DNA of 54,741 nt, from positions 1-54,741 of the forward strand of contig NZ_JABUXW010000027.1 in the NCBI RefSeq assembly GCF_014897585.1, read 5' to 3'. The stretch is from Brachybacterium tyrofermentans. GTDB lineage: Bacteria > Actinomycetota > Actinomycetes > Actinomycetales > Dermabacteraceae. The translations under genes were made by a program, and so were the position numbers. Below, piece after piece: positions 15,965 through 25,426 of the stretch. The notes under the pieces were generated by a model. That model had not been told where the DNA came from. It saw only the letters and a program-made list of their open reading frames with translations, and ran no database searches. The first letter of the stretch is position 1, and every line of letters begins with the position of its first letter.

Positions 15965-17430
15965 TCCAAATCACGGGCGTGTCCTGGACCTATCCGCACG
16001 CCGAAGCCCCGGCGCTGCACGACCTCGACCTGCGGATCGCGCCCGGCGAGTTCGTCGTGCTGTGCGGGGCGTCGGGCTCCGGCAAGTCGACGGCTCTACG
16101 GCTGATGAACGGCCTCGTCCCGCAGTTCCACGAGGACGGCATCCTCACTGGCACCGTCACCGTCGAGGGCATGGTCACCACCGACGTCGAGCTCGACGCC
16201 CTCGGCCTCGTCACCGGGACCGTCCTCCAGCATCCCCGACGCCAGTTCTTCACCGACACCGCCCGCGAGGAGACCGCGTTCGCGATGGAGAACTTCGGGT
16301 TCCCGCGCGACGCGATCCGAGCACGCGTCGAGGCGACCCTCGCCGACCTCGCGGCGCACGTCCCGATCGAGCAGCGGCTGCGGCACCTGTCCGGCGGGCA
16401 GCAACAGCAGGTCGCGATCGCTGCCGCCACCGCCCACGACCCTCGCATCCTGCTGCTAGACGAACCCAGCTCCAACCTGTCCGCCGACGCCGTGCGACGG
16501 CTCACCGCCACCCTCGCAGACCTCAAAGCCCAGGGCGTCACGATCGTCATCGCCGAGCACCGCCTGCGCTACCTCCAAGACCTCATCGACCGGGTCGTCG
16601 TCATGCGCGACGGCACCGTCGACCTCGAATGGACCGCGGCGCAGTTCCGCGCCGTCCCCGACGCCGTGCTCGCCCAGGAGGGACTGCGCGGGCAGATCCG
16701 CTCGCCCGACGTGCCCGCCCTGCCCGCGGCCGGCCGCAGCGCGGCCGAACAGGCCCCGGTAGAGGACGTGCCGAGCGGGACACTGCTGCTAGACGGCATC
16801 CGCTGCCGGCTCGGCGGCCGCGTCGTACTCGACCTCGAACGGGTGGCCTTCCCCGCCGGGGAAGTGACGGCGATCCGCGGCGTCAACGGCGCCGGCAAGT
16901 CCACACTCGCCCGCATCATCACCGGCCTGCAGACATCCGCCGGCACGATCCGGATCGACGGACGAGTGCTGAGCCGGCGCGCGCGGCAACGGGCCAGCGC
17001 AATCGTCATGCAGGACGTGCAACGCCAGCTCTTCACCGACAGCGTGCAGGCGGAGATCGACCTCGCCGCAGTCGATGCCCCGACCGCTCCCGATCCGGCT
17101 GCCGTTCTCGCCGCCCTCGATCTCGACCATCTCGCCGAACGCCATCCACTGTCACTGTCCGGTGGACAACAGCAACGCCTGGTCGTCGCGGGCGTCCGCG
17201 TCGCCGGTCGCCGCATCGTGATCTTCGACGAACCCAGCTCGGGCGTGGACCGACGCCACCTCCAGTCGATCTGCGATCAGATCCGCCAGGTCGCCGCCGC
17301 CGGCAGCGTAGTGCTGCTCATCAGCCACGACGACGACCTGCTCGCCCTGGCCGCCGACCGGCAACTGACTTTGACCCCACCCGCCACGCAGCGGCAACCG
17401 ATGCTCGCCGACGCCAGCCGGAACGAATAA
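15961..17430 (+). CDS. ECF transporter ATPase, two ABC domains fused (EcfA-EcfA')
   Basis: 489 residues with two ABC ATPase domains. The first (1-235) has GASGSGKST, LSGGQQQQ and LLLDEPSSNL. The second (about 275-480) has GVNGAGKST, LSGGQQQR and IFDEPSSGVD. Both carry the ECF-type Q-rich signature and Q-helix region (LQHPRRQFFTDT and MQDVQRQLFTDS). It powers the S/T complex encoded just upstream. The fusion of A and A' in one chain is common in Actinomycetota. Confidence 0.88.
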   Translation: MIQITGVSWTYPHAEAPALHDLDLRIAPGEFVVLCGASGSGKSTALRLMNGLVPQFHEDGILTGTVTVEGMVTTDVELDALGLVTGTVLQHPRRQFFTDTAREETAFAMENFGFPRDAIRARVEATLADLAAHVPIEQRLRHLSGGQQQQVAIAAATAHDPRILLLDEPSSNLSADAVRRLTATLADLKAQGVTIVIAEHRLRYLQDLIDRVVVMRDGTVDLEWTAAQFRAVPDAVLAQEGLRGQIRSPDVPALPAAGRSAAEQAPVEDVPSGTLLLDGIRCRLGGRVVLDLERVAFPAGEVTAIRGVNGAGKSTLARIITGLQTSAGTIRIDGRVLSRRARQRASAIVMQDVQRQLFTDSVQAEIDLAAVDAPTAPDPAAVLAALDLDHLAERHPLSLSGGQQQRLVVAGVRVAGRRIVIFDEPSSGVDRRHLQSICDQIRQVAAAGSVVLLISHDDDLLALAADRQLTLTPPATQRQPMLADASRNE

Positions 17431-17440
17431 GGAAGGCATC

Positions 17441-18730
17441 ATGACCTCGGCTACCCCGATCCCCGCGCCCGAGACGACCTCGCCGCGCCCGCAGATCCCG
17501 CTGCTGCTTGCCGCAGTGCTGCTCATCTACCTCGGCCAGATGACCCTCAACCCGATCATCGCACCGCTGTCCCGCGAGGTCGGTCTCGCCGAATGGCAGA
17601 TCGGCGTCACGATCAGCACCGCAGCGGTCATGGTCGTGCTCACCAGCCAGTTCTGGGGCCGCCGCTCCCAATCCCTCGGGCGCAAGCCGGTCCTCGTGGC
17701 GGCGTTCGTGCTCGCCACGGCCGCGATGATCCTGTTCGCGCTGCTGGCCTGGCTCGGCATGACCGGCGCGATCACCGGCGTGACCCTGTTCCTGCTGTTC
17801 GTCCTGCTGCGCGGCATCGGCTTCGGCACCGCGATCGCCGCCGTGCCGCCCACCGCGCAGGCGTACATCGCCGACGTCACCCCGGACGAGAAAACCCGGG
17901 TCAAGGGCATGGCCGGCGTCGGCGCCGTGCAGGGCATCGCCATGATCGGCGGGTCCGTCATCGGCGGAGCACTCTCGGCCCTCGGCATCCTCACCCCGCT
18001 GATCGCGGTGCCGGTGCTGCTGCTCGCAGGCCTCGCGTTGATCCTGTTCCGGCTGCGCCGCGAGCCGCGGCACGAGCTGATCGAGACCCCCACCAGAGTC
18101 AGCCCGTTCGACTCGCGCGTGTGGCCGTTCCTGGTCGCCGGATTCGGCATGTTCACCGCGCTCGGCTTCATCCAGGTCATCACTGGCTTCATCGTCCAAG
18201 ACCGCCTCGGCCTCGATGCGACCGCCACCGGACTCGTCACCGGCGGCGCGCTCCTGGCCGCCGGCGTCGGCATGATCCTCGCCCAGGCTGTCATCGTGCC
18301 CCGCAGCGGCTGGACCCCGCCCACCCTGCTGCGCGTCGGCAGCGTGATCGCGTTCGCAGGCTTCCTCGCGCTCGTCATCGACGCCGGCCCCGTCCTCCTG
18401 TTCGCCGCGATCCTGCTCATCGGACTGGGCCTGGGCATCGCGATGCCCGGCTACACCGCCGGCCCCACCCTGCTCGTCAGCCGCGACGAGCAAGGCGGCC
18501 TTGCCGGGCTGATCGGCGCGACCACCGGCCTCACCTTCGTCGTCGCCCCGACTGCCAGCACCGCGCTGTACGGGGTGTGGGCGCCGCTACCGATCATCAT
18601 CGGCGGAGCCATCATGGCAATTGTCGCCGTATTCGTGCTGACTCATCCACGCTTCCGCCGCATACCTGCCGTGCCCGTGTCGGCGGCAGCATCGACGTCT
18701 GATCGCGACGGTGGTCTGGGCTTGCCCTGA
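17441..18730 (+). CDS. MFS transporter (YbtX-like position)
   Basis: 429 residues with 12 hydrophobic segments and the MFS loop 2-3 motif GRRSQSLGRKP. GGAAGG lies before ATG 17441. It is the last gene of the seven-gene operon from 10401. In yersiniabactin loci, an MFS protein (YbtX) accompanies YbtPQ and contributes to zinc uptake; the same arrangement here supports a role in metallophore traffic, by analogy only. The C-terminal 25 residues look unstructured. The 87 bp to the convergent ABC gene show no clear terminator. Confidence 0.78.
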   Translation: MTSATPIPAPETTSPRPQIPLLLAAVLLIYLGQMTLNPIIAPLSREVGLAEWQIGVTISTAAVMVVLTSQFWGRRSQSLGRKPVLVAAFVLATAAMILFALLAWLGMTGAITGVTLFLLFVLLRGIGFGTAIAAVPPTAQAYIADVTPDEKTRVKGMAGVGAVQGIAMIGGSVIGGALSALGILTPLIAVPVLLLAGLALILFRLRREPRHELIETPTRVSPFDSRVWPFLVAGFGMFTALGFIQVITGFIVQDRLGLDATATGLVTGGALLAAGVGMILAQAVIVPRSGWTPPTLLRVGSVIAFAGFLALVIDAGPVLLFAAILLIGLGLGIAMPGYTAGPTLLVSRDEQGGLAGLIGATTGLTFVVAPTASTALYGVWAPLPIIIGGAIMAIVAVFVLTHPRFRRIPAVPVSAAASTSDRDGGLGLP

Positions 18731-18817
18731 CTCGCTGTTTTCCGGGGATGAGCGGGCTCCGGCAACACGGCTCTCGGCGCGACATGCGAGGACATCGATG
18801 ATGTGCATGCGGGTGCG

Positions 18818-20527
18818 TCAACTCCGCGGTCCGGCGTGGTCGCGTACTAGGTCGCGGTAGCGCCCTGGAGTCGAGGCAAGCACGGTGGGGCCGCCGTGTT
18901 GGACGATGCGACCGTTGTCGAGGACGAGGATCTGATCGGCGCGGGCGGCGGTGTCGAGGTCGTGGGCGATGATCAGGACGCTTCCGGTGCGTGCGAGCCG
19001 CGTGGCGGCGTCGGCGATGAGGGAGGCGTTTTCGGGGTCGAGGGCAGAGGTGGCTTCGTCCATGAGGGTGAGCGGCGCGGCCTTCAGCAGCGCGCGGGCC
19101 ACGCACACGCGTTGCCGTTGCCCGCCGGACAGCCGGCTGCCGCCGGGCCCGACGGGGGTGTCGAGTCCGTCCGGCAGCCCTGCGAGGAAGGCGTCGAGCC
19201 CGACTTCGGTGACGGCCGCGGCGACCTGTTGCGGGGAGGCGGTCGGGCGTCCGAGGCGGATGTTGTCGCCGATGGTTCCCTCGAGCAGGTAGTCGTCCTG
19301 GAGCACGACGGCCAGTGCGCTGGCGAGTTCCTCCGAAGCGAGCGAGCGCAGGTCGGTGCCGTCGAGGAGGATCTTGCCGGCCGAGGGGTCCCAGAATCGT
19401 GCGAGCAGACGGACGAGGGTGGTCTTGCCCGATCCGGACGGTCCGACCAGGGCGGTGAGCCCGCGCCGCGGAAGCGTGAAGGAGACCTCCTGAATCACCG
19501 GGGCATCGTCGTAGGCGAACGAGACGTTCTCGACATGGACGAGCTCCCCACCCGGCTCGGGCGGTGGCCCGTCGGGCAGATGTGGGAGAGGCGCTGTGCC
19601 CAGGACAGCGGCGAGGCGGTCGCGAATGCCGGCCTGCAGGCGCAGCCCGGCGGCGAGCTCAGCACCGGATTGGGCGACGGCGACGAGCCGTGCCGCCACC
19701 ACGAGCACGCCGAGCAGAGTCGGGAGGGACAGGCTCGCGCCGACGACCCAGAGGACACCGAGGCCGATCAGGATGGCGAACAGGGCGTTGAGGGTCAGGC
19801 CGAACAGGACGAACCCGGGGATCACGGTTCCGGCGGAGCGACCCGCGGCGGTGTGGACGGCGTCGAGGGCGTGGTCGAGGTCATCGTTGTCTTCGGGGCG
19901 TTGGTCGGTACGGATGAGTGGCTGCCGGTCCGCGTACTCGAGGATGCGACGGGTCGCCTCCGCGGAGACTGTGTGCCGCCGGGCATCTACCGTGCGGGCC
20001 AGGCGGGCGCTGACCCGACTGGCGCTGAAGGCGACGGCGGTCATCCCCAGGATGGCGAGGGTGAAGCGCCAGTCGAGCAGGGCGAGTGTGAGCGCGGCGG
20101 CGACGGGCGTGACCAGTGCTGTGAGCGCGGGCCGCAACAGGATGGCTGGGTAGGACATCGTCTGCGGGACGCCGGTGGTGGCCAGGTCGATGATGTGCGC
20201 CTGCCGGGTGCCGGTGAACCATCCCAGTGGCAGCTCGGCCAGCTGTTCGCCGAGCCGCAGGTGCAGCGCGCGGGCGGTGCTGCTGCCGACCCGGAATGCG
20301 ACCATCTGCGCGACCCATTGCGCGACCACGAAGGCGATGACCGCGCCGGCCAGGACGATCATCCACGCCGTCGGATCGGACGCCGCATCGAGGCAGGCGG
20401 CGATGAGGATGCCCGCCATGCCCAGGGCGACGCCGTGCAGGGTGGCGGCCGCGGCAAGCCAGATGGTGAGCGTGACGAGTCTTCGGGCATCGGGGGCGGG
20501 TAGGAGGCGGTGCAGGGTGCGGAGCAT
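18818..20527 (-). CDS. ABC transporter, fused membrane and ATPase domains (second pair, distal gene)
   Basis: 569 residues: an exporter-fold domain (about 10-300) and an ATPase with [17 protein letters not shown] and [10 protein letters not shown]. It overlaps the gene at 20527-22239 (ATGA), with which it must form a heterodimer. It closes a six-gene minus operon that begins with a Dpp/Nik-type binding protein. By context it imports or exports a metal chelate. No leader peptidase or other domain is fused. Confidence 0.85.
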   Translation of the reverse strand: MLRTLHRLLPAPDARRLVTLTIWLAAAATLHGVALGMAGILIAACLDAASDPTAWMIVLAGAVIAFVVAQWVAQMVAFRVGSSTARALHLRLGEQLAELPLGWFTGTRQAHIIDLATTGVPQTMSYPAILLRPALTALVTPVAAALTLALLDWRFTLAILGMTAVAFSASRVSARLARTVDARRHTVSAEATRRILEYADRQPLIRTDQRPEDNDDLDHALDAVHTAAGRSAGTVIPGFVLFGLTLNALFAILIGLGVLWVVGASLSLPTLLGVLVVAARLVAVAQSGAELAAGLRLQAGIRDRLAAVLGTAPLPHLPDGPPPEPGGELVHVENVSFAYDDAPVIQEVSFTLPRRGLTALVGPSGSGKTTLVRLLARFWDPSAGKILLDGTDLRSLASEELASALAVVLQDDYLLEGTIGDNIRLGRPTASPQQVAAAVTEVGLDAFLAGLPDGLDTPVGPGGSRLSGGQRQRVCVARALLKAAPLTLMDEATSALDPENASLIADAATRLARTGSVLIIAHDLDTAARADQILVLDNGRIVQHGGPTVLASTPGRYRDLVRDHAGPRS

Positions 20528-22239
20528 CAGCGGCTCCCTTCCGGGGTGGTCGTCTTCTGCGCGTCCCAGAGCGTGCGGTAGGGAGCGCAGGCGATGAGGA
20601 GGTTTTCGTGGGTGCCGGATCCTGCGAGCCGGCCGTGGTCGAGGACGAGGATGCGGTCGGCGTGCCGGACGAGGTGCAGTTGGTGGGTGATGAGTAGCAC
20701 CGCCCGATCCGTCGCGTGCGTCCGCAGGGTGTCCATGATGCGGGTGCGGGTGGTCGCATCCAGCGCGGAGAGGGTCTCGTCGAGCACGAGCAGGTCCGGT
20801 TCGCGCAGCAGCGCCCGGGCGAGAGCCAGTCGCTGGCGTTGCCCGCCGGACAGCTCCGTGTCCTCGCCGAGGACGGTGTCGTAGCCGTGTGGGAGCCCGG
20901 AGATGTGGTCTTGGATCGCCGCCTGCGTCGCCGCCTCGACGATGCGGTGATCCGGCACGGGGCGGCCGCCGGTGAGTGCGTCGCGGATGGAGGTCTCGCG
21001 CAGCGTGGTGTCCTGGAAGACGAACGCGATCCGCTCGTACAGGTCCGCCTCCCGCAGGGCAGGCAGTTCGATGTCGCCGAGGAGCACCCGGCCTTCGTCG
21101 GGGTCGGTGAAGCGTGCCAGTAGGGCGGCGAGCGTGCTCTTGCCGCTGCCGGATGTGCCGACCAGCGCCACGAGCCCGCGGTCGGGCAGCGCGATGGTCA
21201 TATCGTCGACCGTGACCTGCTCCCCGTATCGGACGGTCACGGCCTCTAGCCGTGTGGCGGCGCCGCGCAAGGGTGGTTCGGAACTGCCCCAGGTCAGGTG
21301 GGGCTGGTCGAGGAGATCGCCGATGGAGCCGAGCGCGGACAGGCCGGTGCGGATGGCCTGCAGGCGGGGACCGGCGACGGCGACCGGTGCGGCGATCGCG
21401 GGGCCGAGCAGCACGCCGGCCACGAGGGCGGCCGGGGTCACCCAGCCGACGAGGACACCGGTGCTCCCGAGGAGAGCGAGCAGCCCCGTGGTGAGGCCGG
21501 GTGCGACGGCGAGCCAGGACGCGGTGGTCACGGCCGCGGTCGAACCGGACCAGGCGCGGAAGAAGTCGTGGAAGGTGTTCACCGCCGCGGCGTAGCGGGT
21601 TTTCGGGCCGCCGGCATCGCCGTAGATCTTCGCAACTGGCAGCCCGTGGACGAAGTCGACGACGGCGCCGCCGATGCGTTGCTGTTGGGTCGCGTACTCG
21701 GCGAAGTTCGCGCCCGATCCGCGCATCGCCCGCACGTACCAGGCGACCCCCAAGATCAGAGGGGCGAGGCTCACCAGGGCCAGGCGCCAGTCCACGATCG
21801 TGAGGGCGGCGAGTCCGGCGATCGGGGTGACGATCAGGGTCGTGGCGTCCAGCAGGGTGTGCGCGACGAGGTAGTGCAGCGCCGCGGTGTCGTCCTGGAC
21901 GACCTTCCGCAGCCGGGCCGCCCCCTGTCCGGTCACCACCGGCAGCGGGGAGTGGCGGATGACGTCGGCGAGGCGGCGCTGCAGCAGCCAGGTCAGGCGG
22001 GCATCCGCCCGGTGGGTGATCCAGGTCGCCCCCGCCGCGGCGAGGGCCGACCCGAGCGTGCCGAGGACGGCGGCGATCACGACCCCGGCTTCGGGGGCGG
22101 TAGCGCCGGTGAGCCAGGCGCTGGTGAACGCGATCAGGGTCAGGATGGGCAGCAGCGCCAGCAGCCCGGCGAGCGCCTGCAGCACGACGGCGAGGATCAG
22201 CGGGGCACGGACGGGACGTAGCAGCGTGAACGGGCTCAT
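20527..22239 (-). CDS. ABC transporter, fused membrane and ATPase domains (second pair, proximal gene)
   Basis: 570 residues: an exporter-fold domain (1-320) and an ATPase with [17 protein letters not shown] and Walker B LLVLDETLSALD. In the last, DEAT is replaced by DETL, though the catalytic Glu is kept. It is the partner of 18818-20527. The start overlaps the stop of the fused DppDF-type ATPase gene. Its place inside a binding-protein importer operon is unusual for an exporter and argues for an IrtAB/YbtPQ-like import function. Confidence 0.85.
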   Translation of the reverse strand: MSPFTLLRPVRAPLILAVVLQALAGLLALLPILTLIAFTSAWLTGATAPEAGVVIAAVLGTLGSALAAAGATWITHRADARLTWLLQRRLADVIRHSPLPVVTGQGAARLRKVVQDDTAALHYLVAHTLLDATTLIVTPIAGLAALTIVDWRLALVSLAPLILGVAWYVRAMRGSGANFAEYATQQQRIGGAVVDFVHGLPVAKIYGDAGGPKTRYAAAVNTFHDFFRAWSGSTAAVTTASWLAVAPGLTTGLLALLGSTGVLVGWVTPAALVAGVLLGPAIAAPVAVAGPRLQAIRTGLSALGSIGDLLDQPHLTWGSSEPPLRGAATRLEAVTVRYGEQVTVDDMTIALPDRGLVALVGTSGSGKSTLAALLARFTDPDEGRVLLGDIELPALREADLYERIAFVFQDTTLRETSIRDALTGGRPVPDHRIVEAATQAAIQDHISGLPHGYDTVLGEDTELSGGQRQRLALARALLREPDLLVLDETLSALDATTRTRIMDTLRTHATDRAVLLITHQLHLVRHADRILVLDHGRLAGSGTHENLLIACAPYRTLWDAQKTTTPEGSR

Positions 22240-23654
22240 CCGAGTCGTCCTTCCTGGAGGGTGAGGATCCGGTCGGCGCGGTGGGCGACCGGATCCTGGT
22301 GAGTGATCAGCAGCACCGGCAGCCCGGTGTCACGTCGCAGCTGGTCGAGTGTGTCGAGGATCTGCTGGGCGCTGTCGTGGTCCAGCGCCGCCGTGGTCTC
22401 GTCGCTGACCAGAGCGGAGGGGCCGGCTGCGAGTGCGCGTGCGAGCGCGATGCGGTGCCGCTGCCCGCCGGAGAGCTGATCCGGGGTGCGATCCAGCACG
22501 CCGGGGCCGAGGCCCACGAGCGCGAGGACGCTCTTCGGTCCCGCCGGCGCCGGCCGAGATCGCCGGCGGGCCGTGTCGAGGGCGCGGTGCAGGGTGCGGC
22601 GGACGGTCTCGCGGGGGTTGAGGGCGGCGCGGGCGTCCTGTCCGACGTAGGCGAGGAAGGGGGCATGGTCTCGGGCGCGGATCGCGGCGTCCCAGGGGAT
22701 CTCGTTGTCGTGCAGACGCAGGATGCCGGCATGCGGTGGGGCGAGACCGGAGAGGGCGCGGGCGAGCGCGGTCTTCCCGGCCCCGGAGGGTCCGCGGATC
22801 GCGAGGAGCTCACTGGCCTCGAGGTGCAGTTCGGCGTCGCGCAGCAGTTCCTGCCCGCCGCGGCGGATCGTCACCCCCGCCATCGACAGCACCGGCCGGC
22901 TCGGTGCGAGATGACGCCCCGGGTCCACCCGAGGCGTCTTGGTGACGCTCATAGGAGCAGCGGGCGGGGAGGTCTGTTCCGAGAGGTGCCCGTGGTCGAG
23001 GCGGAGGGTGCGGTCGGCGGTGCGGTCGATCAGGTCCTGATCGTGGCTGATCAAGAGCACGGCCGGGTGCCAGGGCAGCCGCGCGAAGGTGGCGCTGACC
23101 CGCAGGGCGGTGTCGGCGTCCAGGCCGCTGGTGGGCTCGTCGAGCAGGAGCAGTCGGGGTCGGGTGAGGAAGGTCCAGGCCAGCAGCGCCCGCTGCGCCT
23201 GCCCGCCGGATAGCTGTGCCGGATGTCGGGACAGTAGGGCGGGGTCGAGTGCGGCGGCCTCCGCGGCAGCGCGACTGAACTCGTGCCGCGCGCGCCGTGA
23301 GGCTGTGGGGTGAGCGGCGCGAGCGGCGGTGCGCAGCTGGGCGGCGACCGTGCGGGCGGGGTCGAGTGCGCTGGCGGGGTCCTGCGGCAGATACGCGGTG
23401 ACCCGCCCGCGCAACGCTCGCCGTTCCGCGGGAGTGAGCGGGTCGCGGCCGTCGACGCGCACCGTCCCCGCGGTCAGGTGTAGGTCCGGCGCGAGGTGGC
23501 CGAGTAGGGCGTGGGCGAGCGTGGTCTTGCCTGCCCCTGACTCGCCGACCAGCCCGGTGACCTCCCCGGGACGCAGGGTCAGGTCGACCTCGTGAAGGAT
23601 CGGTTCCCCCTGCCGGTCGGCGATGGTGAGCCCGGTGACGGTGGCGATGCTCAT
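22236..23654 (-). CDS. Dpp/Nik-type ABC importer ATPase, two domains fused
   Basis: 472 residues. Domain 1 has GESGAGKTT, LSGGQAQR and LLLDEPTSGLD; domain 2 (from about residue 255) has GPSGAGKTA, LSGGQRHR and a Walker B reading ALVSDETTAALD. This equals NikD plus NikE or DppD plus DppF in one chain. It overlaps both neighbours by ATGA. Family members import peptides, nickel or metallophores such as staphylopine. The substrate is not readable from sequence; the Zur-like box at the operon head favours a zinc chelate. Confidence 0.85.
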   Translation of the reverse strand: MSIATVTGLTIADRQGEPILHEVDLTLRPGEVTGLVGESGAGKTTLAHALLGHLAPDLHLTAGTVRVDGRDPLTPAERRALRGRVTAYLPQDPASALDPARTVAAQLRTAARAAHPTASRRARHEFSRAAAEAAALDPALLSRHPAQLSGGQAQRALLAWTFLTRPRLLLLDEPTSGLDADTALRVSATFARLPWHPAVLLISHDQDLIDRTADRTLRLDHGHLSEQTSPPAAPMSVTKTPRVDPGRHLAPSRPVLSMAGVTIRRGGQELLRDAELHLEASELLAIRGPSGAGKTALARALSGLAPPHAGILRLHDNEIPWDAAIRARDHAPFLAYVGQDARAALNPRETVRRTLHRALDTARRRSRPAPAGPKSVLALVGLGPGVLDRTPDQLSGGQRHRIALARALAAGPSALVSDETTAALDHDSAQQILDTLDQLRRDTGLPVLLITHQDPVAHRADRILTLQEGRLG

Positions 23655-24469
23655 GCGAGCCGCCCGATCGGTCCGAGGCCGCCGACGCGGGTCTCGGCGG
23701 CCCGATCCAGGAGTGCAGTGACGCCGATCGCAAGGGCGACGAGGAGCACGGCGGGCACGAGCACGGGCAGGGCATTGGTCTGGAGGCCGGTGCTGTTCTC
23801 GCGGACCATGCGCCCCCAGTTCGCCGCGGGGGCGCCGGCGCCCAGGCCGAGGAACCCGGCGGTGGCGGCGAGCTGGGTCGCGGCGACGAAGCGGATGCCC
23901 GCCTCGGCCAGGGCGGCCGGGATCAGGCCCGGGAGGATGTCGAACCGGACCCGTGCCGTCCAAGGTTCACCGCGCGCCTCGGCGTCCCGGGCGTAGTCGG
24001 TGGTCGCGAGCGTGTGGGTGCGTTCGCGGATGACCCGCACCGAGAACGGGACGCTGACCGCGGCGATCGCGACCGCGACGACCGTGTCGTTGCCGGGGAG
24101 CCCGGCAGCCAGCAGGAGTAGGAGGAGCAGTGCGGGCACCGCTGCGATGCCGTCGACGACCCGCAGCACCGCCCCGCTGGTGCGGGCGTGGTGGGTCATT
24201 CCCGCCCATACGCCGACGCACATGCCGATCACGCTGCCGAGCACCGTCGCCGCGGCAGCCTGCAGGACGAGGGTGCGTCCGCCGGCGAGGACGCGGGCGA
24301 GCACGTCACGACCCAGGACGTCCGTCCCCAGCGGAATACCGGATTCGGGCGGCTGGAAGGGGCCGCCGACCGGGGTGCTGGTGCTGCCACCCACGAGCCA
24401 CGGACCGGTCAGGGCGAGCAGCAGCACGAGCGTCGCGGGGACTGCGGCGACCCACTGGCGGGCGGTCAC
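23651..24469 (-). CDS. Dpp/Nik-type ABC importer permease, DppC/NikC-like
   Basis: 272 residues from GTG 24469, overlapping the preceding stop (GTGA). It has the DppC-like entry HPLGTD equivalent IPLGTDVLGRDVLARVLAGGR, several helices, and the EAA coupling loop DYARDAEARGEPWTARVRFDILPG. It forms the membrane channel with the DppB-like protein encoded just before it. Only one start keeps the gene tightly coupled. Confidence 0.86.
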   Translation of the reverse strand: MTARQWVAAVPATLVLLLALTGPWLVGGSTSTPVGGPFQPPESGIPLGTDVLGRDVLARVLAGGRTLVLQAAAATVLGSVIGMCVGVWAGMTHHARTSGAVLRVVDGIAAVPALLLLLLLAAGLPGNDTVVAVAIAAVSVPFSVRVIRERTHTLATTDYARDAEARGEPWTARVRFDILPGLIPAALAEAGIRFVAATQLAATAGFLGLGAGAPAANWGRMVRENSTGLQTNALPVLVPAVLLVALAIGVTALLDRAAETRVGGLGPIGRLA

Positions 24470-25422
24470 GAGTGCTCCTGCCGCCGGGTGCGCTGCTGCA
24501 GCACCCGTGTGATGATGTCGCCGGCGAGCAGGATCGTCAGCACGACCGCACCGAGCACCAGCGCGAGGCCCTGCACGAGCGGCACGTCCCGGTTCTCGAC
24601 GGCGCGGGTGAGCTCGTAACCCAGGCCCGGCACGTTGAAGAGGGTCTCCACGACGATGCCGCCACCAAGGAGGCCGGCGATCATGACCGTGAAGGCATGC
24701 ACGGCGGGCGGTGCCGCGTTCGCGACGATGGTGCGGACGTAGGCGGGCCCGCGGATGCCGTTCAGTCGTGCGAACTCGGCGAACGGGGTGGCGACGGTCT
24801 GCGCGACCGAGGCGCGCAGCAGCCGCATCGTCGACCCGAAGCCTCCGAGCGCAAGGGCGAGGGCGGGCAGCGCGATCAGCTCGGGGTGCTGCCACAGGCT
24901 CTGCCCGGCAGGGACGATCGCGACCGCCGGGAGGATCGGCAGCCACACCGCGAACACGACCAGCAGTACGGTCGCGATGAGGAAGTCCGGGGTGCCGATC
25001 AGCCCAAGCGTGACCCCGGACAAGATGCGATCCAGCCTGCCGCCGGCGCGCATCCCGGCGATCGTGCCAAGCACCCCGGCCAGGATCACGATGCCGACCG
25101 CCGCCGGTACCAGAACGGCCAGGCTCGCACCCAGCCGGGCGACCACGATCACGGCGACCTCGCGCCCCGAGACCAGCGAGACGCCGAGGTCGCCGCGCAC
25201 GAGACCGGCCACCCAGACGCCGTAGCGTTCCAGCGGTGGCCGGTCCAGGCCGAGCGCGACCCGGACCGCCTCACGCTCGGCGTCGGTCGCATCGGGGCCG
25301 GAGACCACGCCGACGGCGTCGCCAGGCAGCACCTCGGTGGCCCAGAACACGACGAAGGACAGCACGGTGAGGGTCGCCGCACAGGTGGCGACCCTCACCG
25401 CGATCCAGGAGACCGTCCGCAC
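24466..25422 (-). CDS. Dpp/Nik-type ABC importer permease, DppB/NikB-like
   Basis: 318 residues from GTG 25422. It has an N-terminal helix, the DppB periplasmic region LPGDAVGVVSGPDATDAE, and the EAA loop PFAEFARLNGIRGPAYVRTIVANAAPPAV. The C-terminal helix ends in a basic tail. It lies 4 bp after the binding protein gene. Together with 23651-24469 it makes the channel of the importer. Confidence 0.86.
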   Translation of the reverse strand: MRTVSWIAVRVATCAATLTVLSFVVFWATEVLPGDAVGVVSGPDATDAEREAVRVALGLDRPPLERYGVWVAGLVRGDLGVSLVSGREVAVIVVARLGASLAVLVPAAVGIVILAGVLGTIAGMRAGGRLDRILSGVTLGLIGTPDFLIATVLLVVFAVWLPILPAVAIVPAGQSLWQHPELIALPALALALGGFGSTMRLLRASVAQTVATPFAEFARLNGIRGPAYVRTIVANAAPPAVHAFTVMIAGLLGGGIVVETLFNVPGLGYELTRAVENRDVPLVQGLALVLGAVVLTILLAGDIITRVLQQRTRRQEHS

Positions 25423-25426
25423 CGGG

